A DNA stretch of 64,000 bases from NCBI GenBank assembly GCA_963920635.1, contig OY987305.1:19368876-19432875 (forward strand), read 5' to 3'. The translations under genes were made by a program, and so were the position numbers. How positions within the stretch are numbered: the stretch's first letter is position 1; each line of letters starts with the position of its first letter. The notes beneath the pieces were generated by a model. The model searched no databases. It worked only from the letters and a program-made list of their open reading frames with translations, and was not told where the DNA came from. This stretch comes from Pseudeuparius sepicola. Taxonomy: Eukaryota; Arthropoda; Insecta; Coleoptera; Anthribidae. This document shows positions 24,501 to 31,815 of the stretch, piece by piece.

Positions 24501-27500
24501 TAACAGTTAAGAACACATCATGGCCAACTGAGAATGCTACCGAAAAATAATTAATATTAAAACATCTGCCAGAGGAATAATATACCAAGTATTATATATT
24601 GTCGAAAAGCCCTTTTTGAGCACCTCCCGATGAACCTGCAATATATGGGGTATTCCATTAAAAAAGTTTAGTTTGCCACACTTAAGTTGAATGCCCTGTA
24701 TAATTTTTCACCATGATGTTTAAAAAGTACACATTTCTGCCTAAAACCATTTTTCTAGGTCAAAAATAAAAAAGAAGTAAAAAAACAACTCTGAACACCC
24801 TGTACATACCGTTAATTATAGCGTTTCATGACCAATTATTATTTATCAGTGTGTATATTAAAAAAAACGGATTTTTACTTAAGTAGCATTTATTTTCGTT
24901 GTCATTATTATTTTAGTTTGCAATTAAAACACCAGAGTGTCTTTTATTTTTCGACATAATGTGCCTAGGGGATACAAAACGTTTAGCGTAAGCTCTGCTC
25001 TTGCCATATAAATGACTATCTATTCCCCCTTATTTTTATCTGTGGAAAAATAAGATAATACCTGGATTTCAATTAAGGAAATAAACTAGTAATTACAACA
25101 AAAATAGAGTAGTAATAATTATTCCTAATTACAGACCTATATAGCTACTCGCTACATAGATCTCTGCTGCTAATATATAAAGGAAAAACCGAGGAAGGAG
25201 ATCCACTTTCTCATTTGTTTTCTTGGGTCAAGGTCAAAGCACCCCACACCTGTCATTATCGCCAATATATGCCAACGTGTGCCTGTTTCCGTGAACTTGG
25301 TTCTTGTCCACACCGACATTTACTAGGTATGAACATTTTTACGAGATTTCTTAGCATACAGGGTGTTTATCTTTATAACTGAACAAATCCATAAAACCTT
25401 TATTTTTAGAGATATTCCCCTGAACTTCTTCTTTGTCCATTTTATCGGTCTCAAAATGTAAACCCAGGGCTGGCTAAAATTTTTTTGAACTACCTATGAG
25501 TTTCACTGTTATTGACTTAAAGTAATTCCGTGGCACATTTGATTCGCCAGATGAATTTAAAATTCCTATTTTCCTCAACTTTGGCACCTTGCAGAATGAA
25601 ACTTCCTGTGTATTTTTTCCCAAATTTGGTTCATGAGGGTTTTCGGAGATCTTAATTAACACGATCATCTCAGATTTTAAATTAAAAAATCGCTACTGGT
25701 TTTTGTGAAAATCGAGGTATAAAAATAGTAGACTGCCCTGGACTTGCATTTGCGGAATGACAGGAACTTCAAAAGAAGCGCTTTTGAAATAATTTCAAGC
25801 AAAAAAAGTTTATTAATTGAAGGGGGACCCCATGTGGGTTATTCATATTTTAGAAAGGAAATAAAGGAAACAGACCTCAGTCCCACAATTTCTTTTTAAT
25901 TCAAAAAGCTACCGGTTTCGTAACTCCCAAAGTTACATCATCAGGCTAAAGCTATAATAAAAGGAGAATAAAGCTAAAAAAGGTCAGCAGCAATGCTAAT
26001 CAATGACTGATATTAATTTAACAATTAATGAGTAAAAAATTCGTTCATTTACTTACAAATATCATCAAGAGCTGTACCGTTTTAAGAATGGAGTCTATTA
26101 TAGTCATTGCACTAACTACTAGCATTTATATAACTAAATTTAAAAGGTTTAAAATTTTGTATAAAAAATGTTCTAGAACCAATTCGAAACACCTACAGCT
26201 ATTACGCCGCCGTAGATAGACCTAACAAGAATTTTTAATCTGTATGTCCCTTGTCTTTGTTTGTCTTACCTTTTAAATTTAGTTATATAAATGCTAGTAG
26301 TTAGTGCAATGACTATAATAGACTCCATTCTTAAAACGGTACAGCTCTTGATGATATTTGTAAGTAAATGAACGAATTTTTTACTCATTAATTGTTAAAT
26401 TAATATCAGTCATTGATTAGCATTGCTGCTGACCTTTTTTAGCTTTATTCTCCTTTTATTATAGCTTTAGCCTGATGATGTAACTTTGGGAGTTACGAAA
26501 CCGGTAGCTTTTTGAATTAAAAAGAAATTGTGGGACTGAGGTCTGTTTCCTTTATTTCCTTTCTAAAAAAAAAAAAAAAAAAAAAAGTTTAGCAAATATC
26601 TCCAAAAATAAAGGTTTTATGGATTTGGATAGTTATAAAAGTAGACACCTTGTAAGCCTAGAATATCATCGAAAAATTTAGATTTTCCATGAAACGGTGA
26701 CAGATATGAGAAAATTTTTATTTAAAAGGCTACTAATTTTAACATTGCATCGATTGTTAAATTTTCTGGGTTAAATTAATATGGGTGTTGACCACCTATA
26801 CCTCGCCTACTGGTTGGTGATACTCCATACTAACATGTTATATGCACTAGTGTGCACTCACCATGTATACCAAATTTGGATTAAAAATACCTTTAGTTAT
26901 TTGGATTTTATTTTAAAAAATCGTTATTTTTTAATTCAACTCTGTAATTAGAAAACTGAGCTCTTGAAGTATAGACACAGATTACGTATAGGAAAAAAGT
27001 TCCCAGAAAAATTGGCTGTGAATGGTGACACTAAAAGTTTGAAGCGGGTTGGTAACGAAAGGGTTAATAACAATCGTAATTAATTTTTTTTAGCCAGAAA
27101 CTCTTTTATTAGTGGTTACCTAGCATAGTATGGCGGCTTCACATTTTTTTTATATGTGGTTTTAGGTTCAATAGCTATCCCCGGAGCATGCATCGGCATC
27201 TTCATGGGTGGCGTGATACTTAAGAAAATGGAACTGAGGCCAAAAGGTGCGGTCCAGTTTGTCCTTATATCGAACCTCATCTGCCTACTGTGCTATGGCC
27301 TCCTGTTCTTCTTAGGGTGCGATAATCTAAAAATGGCCGGCACGACAATACCATACTTCAACAGTACCCAGCCATTTCAAGTGAATTTGACATCATCATG
27401 CAACTTTGGTTGCGAGTGTAGCATGAATGATGTAGAACCTGTATGTGGTAACAATGGCCTGACGTACTTTAGTCCCTGCCACGCGGGTTGCACCTCAATA

Positions 27501-28830
27501 TTGAGTTCTAATTATGTCGACTGTGCCTGTAAGTAGAATGTTCCCTGTATTAATGTGTCTGTCCATTTTAATAAGTATTGGAATATAATATTTGCGATTC
27601 GAATAAAGTAAATTTATATTAAACTAAATTAATTATAGATAATACATTGGGGTTTATGAGGTTTATGTCTATGAAAAATAGAACTTTGGTTCAACTTTCA
27701 AAGATCATATATCATCAGATTTTATCAGCAATGGTGTTTTTCTACACTTCGAAATTTGTGAATGTCTAAACCTTTTCCTTTAAAACCCCCATGAGATTAT
27801 TATAAAAAAAACAGAAAATTACAGGAGTGGCAGAACTACACTCATTGGCTTTGTTGATTTTAGGTATTCATGGAAATATGACCTTGAAAAATGGTTCTTC
27901 TACAAATTACGCTTCTGCACTCGAGAGTGGTTACTCGGAGGTGACAATAGTGCCTGTAGCCACAGCAGGACCATGTAACTCACAATGTCATACTATATAT
28001 CCATTTTTGATATTGCTATTTTTTATGACGTTTATAGTGGCCATCACACAAATGCCTTTGTTGATGATAGTATTAAGGTAAACCCTATTTAGTTAATGTT
28101 GAACTAGGTGAAACTCAAATATGAAATGTTTTTAGATCTGTCAGTGAGGAAGAAAGATCTTTTGCATTGGGAATGCAGTTTGTAATATTTAGATTGTTTG
28201 GCTATATCCCAGCCCCAATATTGTTCGGTAATCTGATTGATTCAACTTGCATATTGTGGAAGAACACTTGTGGATCAAAAGGAGGTAAATGTTTTATTTT
28301 TGATGTAATGTTGGCTTTAGAACTTTAAAAAGTTTATTTATATAACTTACGGATATAAAATATGTTTTTATTTATTTTAGGCCGATGTTTGTTATATGAT
28401 ATAGAACAGTTCCGTTACAGATATGTTGGTCTTTGTGCGGGAATAAAAATTCTTGCTTTGGGAATATTTTTAACAGATTGGTGGCTAGTACGTCGACGTA
28501 GACAACTAGATGAAGACAAAGTGATATCAGCTAGTGAAATTGTTGGTTCTATTATTAGTTTAGATAAATGTAAGTTAAATGCCATATGTTTTGTGTCGGT
28601 ATGTAATTTTTTTTTTTCCAGTGTTTGAGGAGAAATCTCACAGTAGATGTCACTCTAGAAACCCAAGTTCCGTTACAACGTATGATTGTCCTAGTTCGCC
28701 TAAAAACATAAAATCACTTGAATCTCAGGAGATTCTTGAACCTAAAGAAGTTAATAGTGAAGAGACTAATGGTCCTGTGTTGGCAGGAGAAGACACAGAT
28801 TTAGCAAATTTGAAAAGACGTCATACTTAG
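3237..28830 (+). CDS. Oatp: Organic anion transporting polypeptide (OATP/SLCO family), 5'-partial, seven coding exons
   Basis: Twelve-transmembrane plasma-membrane carrier for amphipathic organic anions; in insects the family includes steroid and xenobiotic transporters. Exons 3237-3593, 4458-4622, 27166-27528, 27864-28077, 28136-28284, 28381-28569 and 28622-28830 join with matching phases at every GT-AG junction, giving about 547 codons and a TAG stop. Visible in order: TM5, the OATP signature (DSRWVGMWWGGFL) leading into TM6, a charged cytoplasmic loop, TM7, TM8-TM9, a large extracellular loop with about ten cysteines in a Kazal-like pattern, TM10, TM11, TM12 and a hydrophilic tail. Full family members have about 650-750 residues, so roughly the first 150-200 (TM1-TM4) are encoded before this window. 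The signature has Met where Ala is usual (GMWW for GAWW). I cannot assign the orthologue (Oatp74D, 30B, 33E, 58D or other). No canonical AATAAA is evident in the first 300 bases after the stop. Confidence 0.95.
3594..4457 (+). other. OATP intron, 864 bp, with a short imperfect direct repeat
   Basis: Phase-1 GT-AG intron. It contains two copies of a roughly 100-bp direct repeat (about 4075-4160 and 4185-4275; both carry 'TATGATTTCATACACATTAT' and 'CTTCGGCATTTATCAATTG'). No coding sequence or RNA gene is seen in it. Confidence 0.85.
4458..4622 (+). CDS. Oatp: OATP exon: TM7
   Basis: Starts after TTTGCAG and ends before the strong donor GTAAGTAA at 4623. Encodes (D)IPKSMWRLASNPVYM, then the TM7 helix (CLGACMELIIVSGFVVFLPK), then YLETQFSLGKSQASVFT. 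The pattern 'PK.L.RL..NP.Y....LG...E...V.GF..FLPK..E.QF' is a highly conserved OATP block. It ends in phase 1 and the split Gly codon is completed 22.5 kb downstream at 27166. Confidence 0.95.
4666..5495. mobile_element. PIF/Harbinger-type element, internally deleted (about 830 bp)
   Basis: Inverted ends: left TGTAGCCTCAAGGTGGTCGC..., right complement TGTAGCCTGAAGGTAGGCGC..., with further matches around 'CGGACGCATCGGA'. The interior carries the N-terminus of a Harbinger-type transposase (next entry). No clear 3-bp TSD is visible. Confidence 0.75.
4847..5123 (+). pseudogene. PIF/Harbinger transposase N-terminal fragment
   Basis: ATG at 4847 opens MKSSEEEIFAITCAFENEE then hits a stop; in the next frame the protein continues KARRKEKNRIWVHNINVKRK, LYGEFHPLFDDLIRDEAKFF and QYFRMTHEKFSDLF. 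The block 'R..WVH.IN..R...GEFH.L...L..DE..F..YFRM....F..L' is the conserved N-terminal region of HARBI1/ALP1-like transposases. It has a +1 frameshift near 4905, and the catalytic DDE part is missing. Confidence 0.8.
5496..6642. other. Intronic sequence without a recognised gene
   Basis: Begins with a short (AT)n tract. A fragment at about 6490-6540 matches one end of the element at 35289-36371 (TTATTCAGTCATGATGTAAA) and runs into a nine-G tract. Nothing coding is seen. Confidence 0.6.
6643..8713. mobile_element. hAT transposon copy with perfect 8-bp target duplication
   Basis: Ends CAGCGCCATAACTAGGA and (complement) CGGTGCCGTAACTAGGA. The flanks are identical octamers TTATTGAC at 6635-6642 and 8714-8721, the diagnostic hAT TSD length. 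It encloses a broken hAT transposase. Total 2,071 bp. Confidence 0.93.
7007..7990 (+). pseudogene. hAT transposase remnant (ZMYM/TTF-zinc-finger type, C-terminal dimerisation region)
   Basis: Two open stretches (7007-7324 and 7373-7915) are separated by a TAA. The second contains CPLKSVADNFNFLTG-like text and the hATC dimerisation motif PNIDIALRVFLTLPVTTASC, ERSFSKLKLIKN. After a deletion and frame change, IDFDEVFDDFASLKARRVQF follows (about 7905-7965), which is the usual C-terminus. The N-terminal zinc finger and most of the catalytic domain are absent. Confidence 0.85.
8714..10440. other. Intronic sequence without a recognised gene
   Basis: AT-rich sequence; no transposase, reverse transcriptase or host exon could be identified on either strand. 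Confidence 0.5.
10440..10890. repeat. Region dense in GTAACT / AGTTAC words
   Basis: About a dozen occurrences of GTAACT, AGTTACTT, GTAATT and related words in both orientations within 450 bp (for example AGTTACTTTCACTGTTACT near 10625). There is no fixed period, so it is not a clean tandem array; it may be internal repeat sequence of an old element. Confidence 0.45.
10891..11260 (-). pseudogene. Non-LTR retrotransposon reverse transcriptase, C-terminal fragment
   Basis: The minus-strand frame reads MTLPYIKECLLHIKSNPDQY, HEYNTRNNSLLIIPQHRL, FLTQATTLFNHLPQQIKDLP, NRFKLEIHKLL. The 'YNTRN....IP.HRL......P...G..L.N.LP..IK.L....FK..L...L' pattern is the characteristic tail of many insect LINE polyproteins. 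5'-truncated. Confidence 0.75.
11515..11868. mobile_element. MITE with inverted arms of about 42 bp
   Basis: Left TCTAGACAACGACAATTTGC... and right complement TGTAGACAACGACAATTTGG..., continuing through CTGAATTTATTTTTATTAA. No transposase. The class is not clear from the ends. Confidence 0.7.
12092..12500 (-). mobile_element. 5'-truncated non-LTR retrotransposon 3' end
   Basis: On the minus strand a LINE tail reads KIYNHLPSELRNCFPQRHF, RNPVREFLIDKPYYNLQEFY, then a 3' UTR ending in AATAAAG and a (TTA)n tail at 12092-12108. The tail sequence 'YNHLP..L......F....REFL..K.YY...E' is typical of insect LINEs. Confidence 0.75.
12500..13408. other. Intronic sequence without a recognised gene
   Basis: AT-rich; no coding or structural signal beyond short open frames. 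Confidence 0.5.
13409..13506. repeat. Short tandem repeat, about three units
   Basis: A 32-bp unit containing CAGTCTCATTTGACAATGCT and TTAGAACAAATA occurs at 13416 and 13470, separated by a shortened 27-bp variant lacking 'TCATTTGAC'. Confidence 0.8.
14011..14391. mobile_element. MITE of 381 bp with 7-bp target duplication
   Basis: Inverted ends CAGAGCATATAAAACAACCA and its complement, matching for about 27 bp. Flanked by identical CTTATAA at 14004-14010 and 14392-14398. A second, left-truncated copy lies at 36528-36873. The CAGAG start suggests hAT, but the repeat I see is 7, not 8, bp. Confidence 0.8.
15000..16434. mobile_element. Compound fold-back element (1,435 bp), TA-flanked, nested palindromes
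   Basis: Ends CAGGGTGTCCCGAAATTAGC and its complement; TA at 14998-14999 and 16435-16436. The arms pair over most of the element. The inner part (about 15452-15974) is itself a palindrome built from a second copy of the same arm text ('AAATTAGCC', 'TTACCAGCGTGTTCT', 'TTCCTATAAACATGGCC'), so four related arm modules are present. Stretches in both orientations repeat ATAGGCGTCC / GGACGCCTAT. No transposase. Confidence 0.9.
16521..17600. mobile_element. Fold-back element (1,080 bp), TA-flanked
   Basis: Ends CAGGCTGTCCCAGGTTTTTT and, complemented, CAAGGTGTTCCAGGTTTTTT; TA on both sides. The arms remain similar far inward (GAAAAACTCATT, CTTCGTTTCTGAGATA, CAAATGAAAAGA) to a centre near 17050, so almost the entire element can fold on itself. 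Confidence 0.9.
17601..18796. other. Intronic sequence, with a perfect 11-bp hairpin at 18144-18171
   Basis: CAATGACGTAG and CTACGTCATTG surround a 6-base loop. A second short hairpin (GGGATAAGTC / GACTTATCCC) lies at about 18405-18432. The words ACTTATCCC and GCACC recur between 18420 and 18605. No gene is seen. Confidence 0.7.
18797..19295. mobile_element. Mariner-type MITE (499 bp), copy 1
   Basis: Ends CAGTGACCGGCAGAAAGTTG and complement, with TA at 18795-18796 and 19296-19297. Shares ends and interior (GGTGGCTGTGA, GGGTACTTTACTC) with the larger copy at 40745-41579. Confidence 0.92.
19441..19482 (-). ncRNA. Hammerhead-ribozyme-like motif (Penelope-like element context)
   Basis: The minus strand reads CTGATGA (19480-19474), a stem GGC...GCC with a 12-base loop, GAAA (19454-19451), a self-complementary CGTACG, then TC. 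This is the order of the hammerhead core (CUGANGA, stem II, GAAA, short stem III, UH). Short palindromic stem III is known for hammerheads in Penelope-like retroelements. Stem I pairing is weak here, so activity is uncertain. Confidence 0.5.
19483..21030. other. Intronic sequence without a recognised gene
   Basis: Only short frames; no family recognised. GTAGGTACCTAC-type text occurs twice near 20811-20840. Confidence 0.5.
21031..21640 (-). pseudogene. IS630/Tc1-mariner transposase remnant, internally deleted
   Basis: The C-terminal part reads MKGYVSRNNTTFKLLQEVRH, LLITAIEHVTTDNWRNAIRD, VINEEKRMWELDNLID. Upstream, in other frames, are VGEATINRILKQRKIGN-like and AKKRNIIVLRLPPYHCELN text. These match the 'LPPYHCELNPIE.IW...K.YV..NN' region of insect IS630/mariner-type transposases. 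At least two frameshifts and a gap at the junction (about 21290-21310). The last catalytic acidic region is damaged. Confidence 0.8.
21799..21920. mobile_element. Palindromic MITE, 122 bp, copy 1
   Basis: Ends CAGTCCGGCAAACGAAAGAA and complement, TA on both sides. Arms of about 40 bp flank a centre containing CCCACATTAATAACATA. Copy 2 is at 63214-63335. Confidence 0.92.
21940..22206 (-). pseudogene. Possible Penelope-like element GIY-YIG endonuclease tail
   Basis: The frame reads NSIYIEDCINIDIIMDVRNR, NENSTALSKRAMNNMHNFDF, NNTEILCKEKRFRNDSN. 'TALS.HA....H.FDF.N..IL..EKR' resembles the segment after the GIY-YIG motif in Penelope-like retroelements. The GIY and YIG motifs themselves are not seen. 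Confidence 0.42.
22207..23227. other. Intronic sequence without a recognised gene
   Basis: AT-rich, with A-rich and T-rich homopolymer runs near 22680-22880. No supported feature. Confidence 0.5.
23228..24461. mobile_element. Fold-back element (1,234 bp), TA-flanked, with about 420 bp of non-arm loop
   Basis: Ends CAGTGTGTCCCGTTTTTCAT and complement; TA at 23226-23227 and 24462-24463. The arms (about 23228-23650 and 24075-24461) match closely (GGCATTGCCGCGAAAGCCTG). A related single arm is at about 25500-25740. The loop (23650-24075) is not arm sequence and holds an unassigned reading frame. Confidence 0.9.
24462..25358. other. Intronic sequence with isolated element ends
   Basis: Two one-sided 'CCCTGTA' ends (about 24682 and 24799) mark eroded CAGGG-type elements. 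No gene is seen. Confidence 0.5.
25906..25948 (-). ncRNA. Hammerhead-ribozyme-like motif, left arm
   Basis: Mirror copy of the right-arm motif on the minus strand: CTGATGA at 25944-25938, GAAA at 25919-25916, identical stem II and CCGGTA. Confidence 0.6.
26468..26510 (+). ncRNA. Hammerhead-ribozyme-like motif, right arm
   Basis: CTGATGA at 26472-26478; stem II GTAACT (26480-26485) pairs perfectly with AGTTAC (26491-26496) over a TTGGG loop; GAAA at 26497-26500; then the self-complementary CCGG and TA, predicting cleavage after 26506. Stem I starts with AGC/GCT and can resume further out between CTTTT and AAAAG. This fits a type I hammerhead with minimal stem III, as in Penelope-like elements, which may need dimers to cut. 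Confidence 0.6.
26653..27165. other. End of the giant OATP intron
   Basis: No element recognised; the acceptor tract (TTTTTTTTATATGTGGTTTTAG region) precedes 27166. Confidence 0.6.
27166..27528 (+). CDS. Oatp: OATP exon: TM8, TM9 and most of the Kazal-like extracellular loop
   Basis: Starts after TTTTAG and completes the Gly codon. Encodes TM8 (SIAIPGACIGIFMGGVIL), a basic turn (KKMELRPKG), TM9 (AVQFVLISNLICLLCYGLLF), then the extracellular loop. The loop's cysteines (SCNFGCECSMNDVEPVCG, followed by CHAGC and DCAC) form the Kazal-type pattern typical of OATP extracellular loop 5. The Asn-Ser-Thr and Asn-Leu-Thr motifs in the loop are possible N-glycosylation sites. The donor GTAAGT is at 27529, phase 1. 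Confidence 0.95.
27864..28077 (+). CDS. Oatp: OATP exon: end of the extracellular loop and TM10
   Basis: Starts after GATTTTAG and completes a split Cys codon. Encodes the remainder of the cysteine-rich loop (IHGNMTLKNGSS, then GPCNSQC) and TM10 (YPFLILLFFMTFIVAITQMP), ending LLMIVLR. Donor AAG/GTAAAC at 28078, phase 2. Confidence 0.95.
28136..28284 (+). CDS. Oatp: OATP exon: TM11
   Basis: The short upstream intron is 58 bp; the acceptor is TTTTTAG. Encodes SVSEEERSFALGMQFVIFRL, then FGYIPAPILFGNLIDSTCIL and WKNTCGSKGG. The 'R.V....RS.A.G.Q....R..G.IP.PI.FG...D..C..W' block is among the best conserved in OATPs. Donor GTAAAT at 28285, phase 1. Confidence 0.95.
28381..28569 (+). CDS. Oatp: OATP exon: TM12
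   Basis: Acceptor TTTATTTTAG. Encodes GRCLLYDIEQFRYRYVGLCA followed by the last membrane helix and the WWLVRRRR positive patch at its cytoplasmic end. Donor AAAT/GTAAGT at 28570, phase 1. Confidence 0.93.
28622..28830 (+). CDS. Oatp: OATP last coding exon: cytoplasmic C-terminal tail and stop
   Basis: The acceptor is a T-rich tract ending CCAG at 28621. It encodes a hydrophilic tail of about 69 residues rich in Ser, Glu and Asn (FEEKSHSRCHSRNPSSV near the start) with no membrane segment, ending LKRRHT and TAG at 28828-28830. The upstream 52-bp intron is T-rich and its start reads in frame for a while, so a retained-intron ORF could mislead a gene caller; the phase-consistent spliced form is preferred. 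Confidence 0.88.
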
Positions 28831-29321
28831 TTCTTAGTTTTAATCACACAACTTATCCTTCCAGATACTTAGTTTTTATAATGCTGGCAGAACATGAACA
28901 AATCCATTTGTATGCACGTTTCATACTGATGCAAAAAGAATTGTGGCATAGAAATTTCTGAAACCGTTTACAATCGACACTGGTCTTAAATAAGTACATA
29001 TCTATTCGCTATTTGCCTACTAATGAAACTCAGAAAAAATGTGTCATAGTTTGCGCAGTTTAAATTAGAGCTTGTCGCAATTCTATATATACTATAAGCT
29101 TAGAGAAATATGAACATCTAGTTTAATAATCTTGAATCTAGTAAAAAATGCACCCCTATTTTTCAATTAAATCTTATTGCAAAAAATGGCAGCTTTGTTC
29201 ATACTGTAAATCATATACTACATTATGTTCAGGTTTCTAAATCCTGTTGGCAAAATTCAGATATTGTTTGGCATGAGATAAGATAAATTTGAACAAACTG
29301 TCGACCAAAGAAACCACACTA
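28831..29321 (+). other. OATP 3' UTR and intergenic sequence
   Basis: Follows the TAG stop. No canonical AATAAA is visible; AATTAAA at about 29163 and TTAATAA at about 29122 are the nearest variants. Confidence 0.45.
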
Positions 29322-30012
29322 CAGTCGATTTTAGGCGAATAACCCTTAATAACAGGTGAATACCAAACACGTTTACACGATTCGGTTATTGTTGGTTATA
29401 GCTCTCTTACGTCACAAAGCCCTTCATACGTCATCGTTATAACCGACAGTAACTGCGGTATTTACTCAACTCAGGAGCAGGGTAATTACCGCGGTTATTG
29501 GAAACAACAAATGTCATTTTCTCTATTTGCCAATTTGTTGCGAGTTTGAATTTTTCAAAACTTAAAAATATATTTGCTGATATAGGCAAGTGTAGTGATT
29601 TCATATTTTCATCTAGATCCATAAATTTAAAAAAAAAATAATAGGAGCAAAAATATCTCTTTTGTGTAAACATTGAAGGCTGGAGGTGAAGAGTGTGAAG
29701 ATGTCCAGGTTCCAGGTTGAAGTCAGAGATATGGAAACAGCAAGTCTTCTGTTAAATGTAATTTTATTACATGATTTTATTAATTTTTTGTAACAAATTT
29801 AACCAAACCCAACATACACAAATATAAGTGAGGTTATAGAGGGGTAGTAGTATGACATTTCTCCTTGGTTATTCGCCTAAATTACTTTTGTGTTAACCAT
29901 ACACATTTAGGCGAGTTTCAATGGTGATATTTGTTGGTTATTCAAGGGCTAAAACCGAGGACAACCAGAAAGATAACCACGGTTAAAACCAGAAGATCGC
30001 CTAAAATCGTCT
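29322..30012. mobile_element. Non-autonomous element with AGWCGATTTTAGGCGA ends
   Basis: Left CAGTCGATTTTAGGCGA and complement of right AGACGATTTTAGGCGA, with TA on both outer sides. The interior has repeated GGTTATTCGCC/GGCGAATAAC words near both ends. No transposase. Confidence 0.75.
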
Positions 30013-31452
30013 TATGTTATGTGTTTATGAATAGAATCACATTATTTCGTTTTGTACCAAAGTGTTCCAACTGTTTATGGAGTATCTTAAACATTTTAAA
30101 TAAGTAATCACATTTAAGACTGGTTTTGTCATATCATATGCATATTATAGAATATGCTTTAAATAGATATTCAGGAAAATACAATTGTCACGATGATATA
30201 TACAGGGTGGCACACTACTTGGATTTCTTGGCAGTCGTGAATGTTCATGTCACTGTCCACTTAGAATATTATAAAAATATTAAGATATCAATTTTCTCCA
30301 TTCAGTATATTAAACCAACTAAAAATGACGTAATTTATATTTAAATTGAATTTCTATAAATTTATTACTATATGATATAGGGTTTCTACATGAACCTTTT
30401 CAAAATGTGTCAAAATGTTTCAAGATAACATTCTTCTGAACTAATGCAGATATCTAAATCAAATTTGGTTCACAAGTTATCTACCTCTAATGGTTGCCAT
30501 GAGACATGGTGATAGCAAGCTCACTATGCAACCAGTGACAGAGGTATATGTAGTAGGTAGAGATACGTGTATGTTCTCACAATATTCGGGAATGTTCCCT
30601 ACTTCGTGAGCTCACGTATTCTCTTAAACATGAAAAGGAACACTCTCTGGAAAGTGCTGAATATGCGTGGAACTTGTGGCGGCATTTAAAGAATTTCGCA
30701 ATATCTCATTTTTTGACATCTACTTGGCACCGCCACTACTGTGACACATGTCGCTTCATTCATATTTCCTATGAAGGCACAGCACGAGCCTTTGATTCTC
30801 ACTCTCACTCATTATTATTATTTATTACTTTACTATTGTCATTGGCGTTATATTGACAAAACGCAGATACAAGCGCACTGCGAACTGAGAGTAAAAATGC
30901 AAGACAGTCGAAACCGCCATCATATTCTTAATAATTATATCTGAGCACTTTGGGACTATTCTTGAATATTTTAGGCACTTGCTCAAGAATTTTTAGAAAA
31001 TCAGAATTTTAAGAAAAAACATTCCTCTGAAACAATATGATCATTTTGCTATAATGAAACATATCTGTGCCAATTATTCTTGTATATTATCATTCGTGCT
31101 CGTTCGTTTTTGCTGAAAATGCTTGAAATATAAATTCTTGAGCATTTTGCATCTCTGGTAGTCGGTTTCATTAACTTGGAAAGAACTATATTAAAATCAA
31201 TAAAAACCTGACCTCATTTGAGCAAAATCGGCCTAGCCATTCAACAAAATTATAGCGGGAGAACCGAAATTTAAGTATATTCTTAAAAGCTCTTGTATAT
31301 CTCCCTTCATACAGACCTTTCTGAGAAAAGATAAGGTACAGGCCCCACAATGTAATAAGTTACGTTATTGTCCTACATCTGATGGCAGTAAGATGGGCAT
31401 CCCTGTATAGTCAAAGCTATAATGCCTTTCTGTAGATATTTAAGCAAGTAAT
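30013..31452. other. Intergenic sequence without a recognised gene
   Basis: Contains an isolated CAGGGTG end at 30203 and short frames only. Confidence 0.5.
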
Positions 31453-31815
31453 TTAAGGTTGTAAATAAAACATCATCAAAAGTATGTTCGGTAGCCCATA
31501 TCAATATAATTTTATTTACAACTAGCTGGAAAAGTTAGTGGATTTGAAAGGTTTATTTATTTGAAAGGGTACTTCTAAAATATACATAAAAATAAAAGCC
31601 ATAGTTGCTAAATTAGTTAGATATATATTTTTTATTTTCTAGCAGCTATAACTTTTAAAATAGTGTCATTAGTATCTATGAGTATTTTAAAAATGTCAGT
31701 ATATTTTGTAAACCTTTCAAATTCACTAGTTTTTCCAACTAGTTGTAAATAAAATTCTATTTATGCAGGCAACCGAACATACTTTTGATGATGTTTTATT
31801 TCTAGCCTTAAAAAT
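31453..31815. mobile_element. MITE with inverted arms of about 100 bp
   Basis: AAATAAAACATCATCAAAAG and TATGTTCGG near the left end are complemented at 31765-31803. The arms continue through CAACTAG and GATTTGAAAGGTTT (about 31464-31560 and 31710-31805). Confidence 0.8.

Larger units (their letters stand above)
25848..26568. mobile_element. Penelope-like inverted repeat pair: two 301-bp arms, 119-bp spacer
   Basis: Left arm 25848-26148 and right arm 26268-26568 are reverse complements with no mismatch that I could find by reading. Both contain CTTTAGCCTGATGATGTAAC and GGAGTTACGAAACCGGTAGC, the hammerhead-like core. Head-to-head long terminal repeats with hammerheads are a known arrangement of Penelope-like retroelements. 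The spacer carries no reverse transcriptase. A poly-A run (26565-26586) follows the right arm. Confidence 0.7.
25359..26652. mobile_element. TA-flanked CAGGGTG element (1,294 bp) carrying a nested palindrome
   Basis: Left CAGGGTGTTTATCTTTATAA and complement of the right end CAAGGTGTCTACTTTTATAA, matching for about 60 bp (CAAATCCATAAAACCTTTAT). TA on both sides. Its interior includes an arm related to 24075-24461 and the Penelope-like palindrome. Confidence 0.85.
4623..27165 (+). other. Giant OATP intron (22,543 bp), transposon-filled
   Basis: Bounded by GTAAGTAA at 4623 and TGGTTTTAG at 27165, phase 1 on both sides. The flanking exons read straight through the family-conserved junction QASVFTG/SIAIPGACIGIF, so no coding exon is missing from it. 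It contains PIF/Harbinger, hAT, non-LTR, IS630/mariner, several fold-back and Penelope-like elements, listed separately. No host exon was recognised inside it. Confidence 0.9.
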
